A stretch of 64,000 nucleotides of DNA, taken from positions 185,079 through 249,078 of the forward strand of contig JAKJXP020000068.1 in assembly GCA_022225965.2 (NCBI GenBank). Reading direction: 5' to 3'. Positions 55,253 to 64,000 of the stretch are shown here, piece after piece (position 1 is the stretch's first letter; each line of letters begins with the position of its first letter). Position numbers and translations under genes: made by a program. The DNA comes from Diatrype stigma (Eukaryota; Ascomycota; Sordariomycetes; Xylariales; Diatrypaceae). The notes under the pieces are model-generated. The model did not search any database, was not told the origin of the DNA, and saw only the letters and a list, made by a program, of their open reading frames with translations.

Positions 55253-57192
55253 CTGGGGCCGGCTGTGGGGCAACCTAAAAGGGGGCAAGGAGGAAAATCA
55301 CCTGCTTGCTCATATGCAACACACATCTCTTCGTTGGCGAATGGGATTCGGTGCCTAAGAATTTAGAGGCCTGGGAAAAGGAAACACCGCCAATTGTCAA
55401 GATTGGATTAATCGAGGGCACCTGGACAGAGAGATGGAGAGGATGAACAGATAGAGCGGCAGAGCGGACAGACGACCAGATCAATGATACCCGAAGGGAG
55501 ACGGACGGATGGATAGGAACTACATATTGTACTCAATAGAGAGTATAACATGTACGTCAGGTCGTTAGTTAGTATCTATCTGAATCCTGTTTTACCACGT
55601 ACGAGGCCAACAAGTACCTAGCTATTGTTTTCTGAAATCCCGACTTGGAAGTCAAGTCCCTCCTTGATTGACTTATAGTAAACAACCTCTCAATATCTTG
55701 AAACACTCTCTCCATGGATCATTCCCCTTGAAATAATGCGGGAGACGTCATCACCTCTGACGATGTTTGCGCTTGATTTTCTTCTTGCTTAGGGCTCCTC
55801 CCCGTCATCTGGGCTGCTCTATACGCTGTTATCTAGTTTTCAAGTTTAAATAGATCATCTTTGATACACTTAATAAGTACAGTTTAAACGCTGTGGAACT
55901 CTTCCCTAGTGTCTGTTCTAAGGGCTTCTACATTGTCTTTCAAACTGGCGAACAGTTTAATCATAAATTATACATGCAGTCCAAGATAGACACAACGGAT
56001 ACTACATTAATGTATCCCACTTGCCTAGATACTGCAATCGGGCAGTGCGTTGTTGCTGCTGTACAGCAGCTGCAGCGTTGCAGCTGCAGGTTTTCTTCTA
56101 GGTGCTCCCATCGGCTTCGGCTGTACGGCCGAAGCCGGCACATATGGGCTTTGGTTCTCGATCTATATAAGGATGCTGGCTCGTCCAGTTTTGTATGTAG
56201 TTTCCCATAGGCAAGCAGACAATGGGACATCTTCCTCTCCAGTCAAGTCCACACAGCAGATGTCCTCCAGTTCTTCCAGTTCCTGATCAGCAGGAGTAGG
56301 GTCTTCGCCCTACTCCGGTTCACTCCGATCAATGGGCTGCCCCAATGGCTTAACCCCTCCGAATGGCACCTCTCTGGAACAGACCCCCCTGGAAGCTGAT
56401 TGCCCAGGTACACAAGACCTCCACCTCCTTTCGGCTGTACCGAGCAAGAGTACACCTGATCTCCTCATTCCTTAGGACTTTTGCATACAAAATCCTTCGG
56501 TTTGGGACGATCAATATGACAAGGTTCGGGTGAATGGGTGCAAAGTGACGGCTGGGTGACAACTTCAAAGGGGTAGGTGCTGGCAAGGGGTTGGCAACAA
56601 GCTGGATGTCGCTGGCGGAAGTATCGAAAATATCTCGGAGGGGGGTGCCGGGGGCTGCGGCACAAGACATCGTACGAGTCACCGGCGATAGAGACACCGG
56701 ACGGACATCGGACGCACCTCGCATACAAATTGTATGAGAAAGCTGTCGGGAATCGTCTGATCAGTGGGAAGAAACCCATGGAACTGGACAGGGCCGATGC
56801 GAGGGGCAGAATTCTTCAAAACTCGAGTGGTGATAGGTGGTGGTGGTGGAGACCTTCCCATATGGGCTGTCATGAGGGGAAGTCCCACATCGTCACCCAT
56901 AACGGCGCTTAGACGGAACACCACCTAAATTGTAGGCGGAATTGTTGGAAACTGGTCGGAACTGACTGATCAGAAGCTGGAAAGACTTCCAGCAACGACG
57001 TAGGCGATGGGACGAACGAAGTGGCAGCCAGAGCAGAAACGTTGCTCAGCGTACGGAAGTAGGTGCGGGCGCTGGCATTTTCAGAACTTGTCCAGCAAAT
57101 TGTCAAGAAATGAACAGAAAAATCTACAAGTATGTGACAAAGGGTCAAAAGAATGAATGAGAGACAGAATTAGTAACTGAAGGAACTGGAGG
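55253..57192. other. Intergenic up to the retrotransposon
   Basis: No supported gene. GC content stays near that of other spacers until about 57190, then drops sharply at the copia element. CAGCTGCAG-type palindromes lie at about 56062-56092. Frames at 56350-56912 overlap on both strands and lack features. Confidence 0.5.
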
Positions 57193-57244
57193 TCTAGGAT
57201 TAGCTGGAAAAAGGGACAAATTCCTACTGGCTACGGAAGATTCC
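57193..57244 (+). repeat. Start of the copia 5' LTR (portion matched by the visible 3' LTR)
   Basis: Identical by eye over 52/52 bases to 63949-64000. The LTR continues to the right, but its end cannot be set because the 3' copy runs off the window. Confidence 0.85.
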
Positions 57245-57453
57245 AGCACCTTCTAGACCGTATAATAACGTAATTATATAATTACGAGCTTACGTGGCTA
57301 TAGGGGTTTTGCCCCTGGGCAAAACACACTAAGCCTAAAATGGAACAGCTGCTGGGGAATAGGGGGGCCCGTCTCCTTATCCAGAAAATTCTATAACCTT
57401 CCACAGCCTTTCATAACTCCCTATAAGCCTAATACCTACAGCGGCCCATCCAG

Positions 57454-57461
57454 TATAAATA
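57454..57461 (+). promoter_or_regulatory. Likely LTR promoter TATA box of the copia element
   Basis: TATAAATA about 260 bp inside the 5' end of the element, the expected place for the U3 promoter of an LTR. Confidence 0.45.
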
Positions 57462-58380
57462 CAGGTGCCTGCCGCCTATAGATAGCTGTAGTATAGTGAA
57501 TAGAATTACGGAAAATCGTACATACAGACTTGTTCATATACAGTATTCACAGTGAAATCCTTATACTCTTTTGCTTACCCTATACAGCTAGAATCCTTTC
57601 ACTGCCTAGATCTTATAGGTTATAAGCCCGACTAGCACCCATTTTAGCACCTAAATACAAAAGACCACCCCTTAAAAAATCACCCATATCACCTAAGCTT
57701 TAGCGCCTTACAAAAGCTACAGCACCCATTATACATACCCCCGAATACAGAAACAGCCAACAGAAGCTCCCTACGGCTTCCCGAAAAGACCTACCCTAAA
57801 GGAAAACAACAATATCTTCCTTTCTTTCTCACATAACCTCTATTACTCTATATCTCGGTTCATACTAGACCAAATCGGGAAATTTCTTCACTTCCGGAAA
57901 CCTTGATATTTAAATAATTGGATTCTAAAGGGATTTTCCAATATCGTTGCTTACCAGCGAAATAAAAATCATTACAGGAAAGGATATTTGGAAGCCAAAT
58001 AATCTATACCTCAAACAACGGATACCCCCCCCTTATCTCGACCAAACCTCAACCGATTAGGTCGAAACCTTCACCATTCGAATCCTCTTGAATTCTATAT
58101 TCAGATTCTAAGACAGTTTCTTTCTATCCTCATTATTCGTCGAGAGAAAAATCTTTCTGTCACTAGGAAGATAATTACCCATTTATTACCATTTTCTCCC
58201 GATTGACACTCGGCTATATCTCAACAACTAGCCGTCCGATTTCAAAACTTTCTACACCATTCGAACCGTCAAAAAGTCTACTTTCTAATTCTAATACGGT
58301 TTAATCCTACCATCATTCTCCGTCGAAATAGAAATTCTTCTTGACCAATAATAGCCAATAGCCTTGCTAACAGCCGCCCT
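57462..58380 (+). other. Copia 5' LTR remainder and leader
   Basis: AT-rich, non-coding by inspection. Must hold the rest of the 5' LTR, the primer-binding site and the leader, but I could not recognise a tRNA-complementary primer site. Confidence 0.5.
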
Positions 58381-58381
58381 G

Positions 58382-59707
58382 TTTCCCTTAAGGGTTCAGA
58401 AAATTACGAAATCTGGGCCATTAAAACCAAAGCTCACCTAATTCGGAACGGCCTAAATAAAGCCCTAACCGAATCCGTTGGAAAAAGCTTAACGCAAACG
58501 GATAATAATAAAGCCTTAACTATTATCCAGCTGCTTTGTAATAAAGGTCCCCTGACTTATATAAAATCCATCACAAGCTGCAAAAAAGCCTGGGCAGCCC
58601 TAAAAAAACAATACAGACCATCCGGCTTCATAACCGAATTTCTTCTATTAAAGGAATTCTTTAATTCCTCGGTAGAAAATTTCGACTCCATAAAGGCCTA
58701 TTTGAATAAATTACGGTTTATAATAAACGAATTAAAAGTCAACGACCTGGAGTTGCCAGATAAGGTAACTATAGCGTAGGTATTAAATTCCCTGCCGAAG
58801 GTATATAAACCCTTCGTCCAAAATATCACACAATCCCTCCGGCAGGACTCCAACGCCGTTACTTCCGATACCTTATTTTCTTCCCTTTTGGATGAATCTA
58901 GGGGCCTGGAGAAAAAGGGGCAAATTTTCCTGTTGAAAGGAAAAAACAGTTGGAAAAAAAAGCAGCAGCCGTATTGCGGCCATTGCAAAATTCCTGGCTA
59001 CCAAGAAAAAGACTGCTATTTTCTGCACTCCAACAAGGCTCCGAAAAACTGGAAGGACCGGCAGAATAATCGGGTAAAAAAGTCCGGCCCGAAAACCGGC
59101 CCCAAAAATAAACGGCCGGAAAAGAAACCGGAGGAAAATAAACCTTCGAAGCGGAAGGAACGAGAAAAAAAGCAGGAAGAACTACTAGGGGCCCTGATCG
59201 ATATAGACGACGAAGAAAATCAGGTTAATATAATAACCGAAGAATCGACGTCCGTAGAAATAAATCAGCTGAACCAGGATTTAGCTGATCTGGACCCCCT
59301 ATTTCCTCCCACTCCAAAAGGAATGGATATAAACGAGCCTGAAATAAGTCTACCTCAAAATAAAAATAACCCCATTAATTATATAAATATAACTAATAAA
59401 GACCTAGATTATTTAAAATCTGGGAAGTTTAATGGGCTGGGTATAATAGAATTAATAGCTGATAGCGGCGTAACGCTTTCTACTGTAGCTAATAAAAAAT
59501 ATCTATTCAACCTTTAACCAGCGCATAAAACAGTGAAATGGGGATAAGCAAAATCCCTTACAGTAAAAGGAATAAGGGAACTTAAACTGAAGTGTATAAA
59601 TTCGGAAGAATATTATATAATAAAGCAGGTATATTATATTCCGGAATTAAGAATAAATCTACTATCTATCAGTAAATTAAAAGGTTGTTATACCTTAATA
59701 GATAATA
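58382..59707 (+). pseudogene. Copia gag and protease region with in-frame stops
   Basis: Translated in one frame the region gives the copia gag core (LKGSENYEIWAIK, AWAALKKQY) and a zinc knuckle CGHCKIPGYQEKDC in which Tyr replaces the usual His. A Lys/Arg-rich stretch follows, then the protease motif ADSGVTLS. Stops interrupt it: TAG at 58777-58779 between TIA and VLNSLP, one ending the longest open part at 59515-59517, and a TAA shortly after. Otherwise the frame remains readable through LLSISKLKGC up to the nested insertion at 59708. No ATG at the gag start was found. The Tyr-for-His change may weaken zinc binding. Confidence 0.85.
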
Positions 59708-59857
59708 TGTAAAGGAATGCCAAGGGGCTAGCCACTCCGCTAATAACCTTCCACACAGCTGCGGTGCAAAAGATCAACAGTATTTGCACAAGTTGTGCAA
59801 ATAGCCCCTTATCCGTATTTAAGTAGGTATGCCGCCCGGTGCGCCCATACCTTTACA
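59708..59857. repeat. Left terminal direct repeat of the miniature element
   Basis: 150 bp, the same by eye as 60150-60299. Contains a perfect 11-bp inverted repeat around one base (59781-59803). Confidence 0.95.
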
Positions 59858-60091
59858 CTACTTCCCCCTCCACTAGCCGTCGTCTCGGCGGCTTAGGCTA
59901 GCTGGCAGGCTGGAACAGTGCAGACGTTCTTAAACACGTTAGACCCCCAAACATACAGGTGTTGCCAATTCCGGAATGGCCACTTGCTGGCGTGCCTCGG
60001 CAATTGCGCACTGACCGCCCAGCTAAGTGGTCCCTAGCTAGCTCGCCGTCAGCCACCTGCGTTTGTGAGCGGGTAGGAGGCCCAAAGCCAG

Positions 60092-60110
60092 CCTGGGGCT
60101 CGAACCCAGG
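60092..60110 (-). other. tRNA T-arm-like hairpin in the miniature element core
   Basis: On the minus strand CCTGGG-TTCGAGC-CCCAGG forms a 6-bp stem with a 7-nt TTCGAGC loop and contains the Pol III B-box GGTTCGAGCCC. A weak A-box-like TGGGTAAATGG lies at 60133-60123 but is too close for a normal tRNA. It suggests that part of the core derives from a tRNA or SINE. Confidence 0.45.
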
Positions 60111-60149
60111 CGCATGGGAGCTCCATTTACCCAACTTGTGCAAATACAA

Positions 60150-60299
60150 TGTAAAGGAATGCCAAGGGGCTAGCCACTCCGCTAATAACCTTCCACACAG
60201 CTGCGGTGCAAAAGATCAACAGTATTTGCACAAGTTGTGCAAATAGCCCCTTATCCGTATTTAAGTAGGTATGCCGCCCGGTGCGCCCATACCTTTACA
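60150..60299. repeat. Right terminal direct repeat of the miniature element
   Basis: 150 bp, the same by eye as 59708-59857, followed by the TAATA target duplication. Identity of both repeats implies recent insertion or recent conversion. Confidence 0.95.
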
Positions 60300-60304
60300 T
60301 AATA

Positions 60305-61366
60305 ACAGTATCCAACTGTATAATAAAGAAACCCGAAAACTGATTACCCAGGAATATCAGAAAAATGGGCTGTATTATATACCTTTTAAGGTAAAGGAAA
60401 ATAAATACGGCTCGTACGATATACTGACTATATCGGAAAAGATTTCGAAGAATCAATTAATAACCTGGCATAACAGAATGGGTCATATATCCTTAAAGCC
60501 ACTAGCAGAATTTCTAGTATTAAATAATATTAAAATCCCCAAGCAGGATTTATTAGAATTCAAAAACTGGAAGTATGAAATCTGCTGCTAGGTTAAGGAT
60601 AATAGAAAAATAAATAAAACCTTCTTAAATAATAAGGAGTATAATACTCTCCCAGGCATACAAGTTATAGGCCGAAAATCAAACAAATCAGAAAATAAAA
60701 CAATTATTTACTGATAATGGCACGGAATATATTAATAACCGTTTCGAAATTTATTTACAGAAATACGGTATTATTCATTATATAACTCCTGCTTATACAA
60801 AGAAGCCCAATGGGCTTATAAAAAGAATAAATTTAACGCTATTAAATAAAGTCCGAAGTTTTTTAATTTCCTCCGGCCTGCCAAATTATTTATGGGGTAA
60901 AGCCTTATTAGCCGCGGTATATTAATATAACCGTACACCTCATAAATCACTTGGATATAAACAACCGTTCGAATTATATTACGGCTATAAGCCATATATT
61001 GTACATATAAAGACCTGGGGCTCTATAGTGTATTATAATACAAATAAATACCGTCAAAAGCTGGACCCCCGTACAGAAAAAGGGGTATTAATAGGCTACG
61101 GTACGGAAAATAACCATTACAAAATCTGGGATTTGAAATCCAAAAAGGCCGTATGGGCTAGGGACGTTGATATTCTCGAAAATCACTTTATTCGGGACCA
61201 ACAGCCGTCAGCAGCTGGTCAGGGGGGCCCAACGCCTCTCAAAACAGCTGGCAACGAGCTGGATTTATATACGGAAAGGAAGGCCACCGGCCCGTACAAC
61301 CTACCCGGGACGTCCGAAGCCTCTGATACAGAAGAAAACGGCTTGGGAAGCTTAGGAAGCTTCTAG
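60305..61366 (+). pseudogene. Copia integrase region, catalytically broken
   Basis: Begins with the GAG_pre-integrase zinc-binding part (WHNRMGHISLKPL). The central core with the first catalytic Asp appears deleted: after about 60660 the frame jumps directly to LFTDNGTEYIN, the second Asp motif. The third acidic residue, usually Glu in NGxxERxN, reads Lys here (NGLIKRIN). A TAA stop interrupts AAVY-YNRTPH near 60922. The C-terminal part (GVLIGYG, DVDILENHF) is readable to 61366. Integration by this copy's own integrase is therefore not expected. Confidence 0.85.
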
Positions 61367-61828
61367 AGAAGCTCCCAGAAAAATTACCCTACAGGAAATA
61401 ATCCCATATACCCCCATAATTAAAATAGGAGGGAGCAGCCGGTATTACTTAATACAGCTGATAATTTCGATTACAGGGCTACTGAAGGCCGTAGGTATGT
61501 CACCAGAGCGGCAACGGCTGCAGCAGCTAATAAAGAAAACCAGGGTAATTCCCTTTAGGGTAATTCTGTTGCAGGAAATAAAAGACCGGCCAGCAGTAAT
61601 TTAACTGCCGGTAATAATAAAAGGATTCGAATAAATCCACCGGCACTCCCTACGAATTCCGGCCCTACGGAGCCCGTACGGGACTGTATAAAAGTAAATA
61701 CGGATAATTTATTATATACCGTCGAAGATACGCTGCTAGCAAACCAACTGTTAAGTATAAATAAAACAGAAAAAGCTGACTTTATTTTATCAGCTTCTAT
61801 AACCGAACCCGCTACCTATAAGTAAGCC

Positions 61829-63421
61829 ATGGCTAATATAAACCGGAATTCCTGGCTTAAAGCCTGCAAGGCTGAAATCGAAGAATTAAAAAAACAAAAT
61901 ACATATACTGTTATACCTATTTCTAAAAATAAAAATATAATAGGTAGCCGGTAATTATTTAAAGCCAAACCTATTACAGACCCTAATTCTATTAAACCCA
62001 ACTGGATAATTAATACCGATAAAACGGAAAGATTTAAAGCCCGTTTTATCGTACAGGGTTATAATTAACAATTAGGGGTAAATTATTTGGAAACCTTTTC
62101 TATTACAGCCAGACCAGAAACCTGGCACTTGCTGTTAATTATAGCCGTAAATAAAGGTTGGCCTATTATATAATACGACGTCCAGAATGCCTTTGTTTAC
62201 TCGGATATCGATACGGAAATTTATATTAAACTTCCGGAAGGCTTATATATAGAAGCCGAAAGAAATACAAAGGTGGCTAAATTAAATAAAGCCTTATATG
62301 GCTTAAAGCAATCACCTAGGCTTTGGTATAAATTCCTAGCCAACGTATTAATAAAATTGGAATTTAAAGTATTCCCGTACGACGAGGGTGTATTTATTAA
62401 CCCTCAAACAAATACAGTAATAATTTGCCACGTCGACGATTTATTAATAATAAATCCGTCGGAAGCAGCCATTGATAAGCTGGCGGGTAAATTATTAAAA
62501 TCCGTTAAGCTGGATAAAATCGAACCAGTAGCTACTTATTTAGGTAACGATATAAAAATAAATTACGAAAAGAAAGAAATCCGTATAAGCCAGAAAAGGT
62601 ATACGGAAAAGCTGTTCGAAAAATACAATATACAAAATAATTCGGAAATAAAGCCAGAAAATACCCCTTTCACTCCTGGTATAAAGCTGGATAAAAATAA
62701 ATCTACTGCTTCCAAAAAGGATATAAATTCCTACCAAAAGCAAATAAGTTCTTTATTATACCTAGCTTTAAAAACCAGACCTGATATAACGTACGCTGTT
62801 TATACGTGTGCCAGATTTATGGCAAATCCTAGTTCAGAGCATTTTAAAGAGCTAAATAAAATCTGGGGTTATTTATTAAAATTTCCTAATTTAGGGTTAG
62901 TTTATAACTGTTTAGGAAATTTAAAGCTACAAGCTTATACTGATTCAGACTGGGGAAATTCTTTAATGGAAAGAAAATCCACCAGCGGATATATAACCAG
63001 CTTAGCAGCTAAAGGAAATTTTAATCCTATAAGCTGGACCTTCCAACTTCAAAAATCAATAGCTATAAATAGCTGTAAAGCCGAATATATGGCTTTAAGG
63101 AAAGCTTTAAAAAAAGCTATATATTTGGGCAGCATGTTTAAATACCTAAATAAAAATTTAAATTTAGGTTATACGGACCAGCCACCGAAGGTCTTTATAA
63201 ATAATAACGGTGCCCAAAAGCTGGCTGAAAATCCGGAATTTCACAAAAGAACAAAGCACATCGATATAACCTACCATTATAATAGGGAGGTTATTAATAA
63301 TAAACAGGCTGAATTATATTATATAAATACAGCCGAACAGCTAGCTGATATATTAACAAAGCCAGTCTCGAAAGCAATTCTAAATAAGCTTATTAAAATG
63401 GCTAATATAATCAGCACATAA
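61829..63421 (+). pseudogene. Copia reverse transcriptase / RNase H region with upstream stops
   Basis: From WLKACKAEIEEL the copia RT can be followed. Stops lie at GSR-LFKAK, at QGYN-QLGVNY and at WPII-YDVQNAF, after which the frame is open to 63421. RT motifs kept are the first catalytic Asp (YDVQNAF), ALYGLKQSPRLWY and the VDD box (CHVDDLL). RNase H shows YTDSDWG, SCKAEYMAL and a C-terminal ILTKP motif, all intact. TAA/TAG stand where the family has Trp or Gln, consistent with CpA to TpA change. The long open 3' part (62273-63421) lacks a natural start. Confidence 0.88.
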
Positions 63422-63939
63422 CAGTGGTTTTATTCCTACAAAGGTTTTCCCACTATATAAATATACAGGTTATTTTTCCTTAAATAGGTTTTTACTGTAT
63501 ATATAATAAGCAACTCCTTTTCCTAATAATAGGTTTTTACTGCTTAAATTATACATAAAAATACAGAAAATACAGAAAAAGGAACAAATTAAACAGGTGA
63601 TTTTTAACCGGTTTTATTACCTAATAATGGAACAGGCTTTTTCCTTATATACAGGTTTTCCTGCTTTAGGGCAAGCCGGCCCAAATAAAGAAAAAACAAC
63701 AAATAACCTATAATACGGTTAAATATATAACAGAATTAGTGGACGTAGGTCAGCTAAAAAGGAGCTCTACAGCGGCCGAACCACTATAATACAGTGGATG
63801 TAGTTATTAACGAACCACTGATTTATTCCCTTAAGGGGCATATATACAGCATTTCTAACTCTATACTCTAATAAGGCTTATATAAGCTAATCCATACAGT
63901 TAAGGCTCATATGAGTTAAAATTAACCCATATAACCCTT

Positions 63940-63947
63940 AAGGGGGG
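63940..63947 (+). promoter_or_regulatory. Polypurine tract of the copia element
   Basis: AAGGGGGG directly abuts the start of the 3' LTR (63949), the expected site of plus-strand priming. Confidence 0.7.
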
Positions 63948-63948
63948 C

Positions 63949-64000
63949 TCTAGGATTAGCTGGAAAAAGGGACAAATTCCTACTGGCTACGGAAGATTCC
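63949..64000 (+). repeat. Start of the copia 3' LTR (truncated by window)
   Basis: 52 bp the same as 57193-57244; continues beyond the window. Confidence 0.85.

Larger units (their letters stand above)
59708..60299. mobile_element. 592-bp miniature LTR-like (TRIM-type) element nested in copia pol
   Basis: Two apparently identical 150-bp direct repeats (59708-59857 and 60150-60299) bracket a 292-bp non-coding core. Each repeat begins TGTAAAGG and ends CCTTTACA (TG...CA with 8-bp inverted ends). The element is flanked by a perfect 5-bp duplication TAATA (59703-59707 and 60300-60304). Without the insert and one TAATA copy, the copia pol frame runs straight through. This is the structure of a TRIM (terminal-repeat retrotransposon in miniature). 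No coding capacity and no clear primer site or purine tract, so it would depend on enzymes in trans. Orientation is uncertain. Confidence 0.9.
57193..64000 (+). mobile_element. Ty1/copia LTR retrotransposon, degenerate, 3' LTR cut by the window edge
   Basis: About 6.8 kb of AT-rich sequence with copia gene order: gag with zinc knuckle, protease, integrase, then reverse transcriptase and RNase H. The 52 bp at 57193-57244 recur without a difference at 63949-64000, immediately after the purine tract AAGGGGGG (63940-63947), so they mark the starts of the 5' and 3' LTRs. The LTR boundary does not begin with the usual TG, and the 5' LTR end and primer site could not be placed. At least six in-frame stops, a deletion in the integrase and a nested miniature element make it non-autonomous. 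Integrase before RT identifies copia rather than gypsy. Confidence 0.93.

Noticed and set aside
60271..60304. ATG in the right terminal repeat as the start of a copia integrase frame
   Set aside because: The ATG belongs to the inserted miniature element; the frame is natural only without the insert.

Overview
The window is nuclear DNA of a filamentous ascomycete (Pezizomycotina; Sordariomycetes is my inference). Its genes carry short introns of about 45-130 bp with GTAAGT-like donors and CTGAC/CTAAC branch sites. Coding exons are GC-rich, there is a Zn2Cys6 regulator, and a Ty1/copia element carries stop codons of the kind that RIP produces. About fifteen plausible genes lie in the first 55 kb, separated by long gene-poor spacers of 2-5 kb rich in TACCTA-type motifs and short tandem repeats. 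I found no intact tRNA, rRNA or CRISPR array.

Layout: 1-3872 (-) is a PMCA-type vacuolar Ca2+-ATPase whose C-terminus runs off the left edge. 5886-6914 (-) is a secreted GH18 class III chitinase. 8671-9339 (-) is a decayed O-methyltransferase. 9705-10727 (-) is an unknown disordered protein. 13834-15427 (+) is a Dug3-like glutamine amidotransferase. 16340-18151 (-) is an ARMT1/DUF89 damage-control phosphatase, one intron of which contains a poly-G run, seven Ns and an Illumina adapter remnant. 21872-26985 (+) is a tandem array of three diverged paralogues encoding small Cys-rich, probably zinc-binding proteins that I cannot match to a named family. 32147-32778 (+) is a small unknown charged protein. 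33962-34660 (-) is Sec72. 35916-36632 (+) is an unknown poly-Ala protein. 37056-39974 (-) is a Zn2Cys6 transcription factor. 42385-43884 (+) is a TauD/TfdA-type dioxygenase. 48024-49012 (-) is an Rvs161-type BAR protein, divergent from 49892-50620 (+), a bacterial-type peptidyl-tRNA hydrolase. 54311-55252 (+) is unknown.

From 57193 to the right edge lies one AT-rich Ty1/copia retrotransposon: start of the 5' LTR, gag-protease, integrase, RT/RNase H, polypurine tract and the first 52 bp of the 3' LTR. Its pol region is interrupted by a 592-bp element with two apparently identical 150-bp terminal direct repeats and a perfect TAATA target duplication. This has the structure of a TRIM-type miniature LTR element.

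The housekeeping genes (Ca2+-ATPase, Dug3, ARMT1, Sec72, Rvs161, Pth1) do not form a pathway. The most unusual content is the three-gene Cys-rich array at 21.9-27.0 kb and the nested miniature element at 59.7-60.3 kb.
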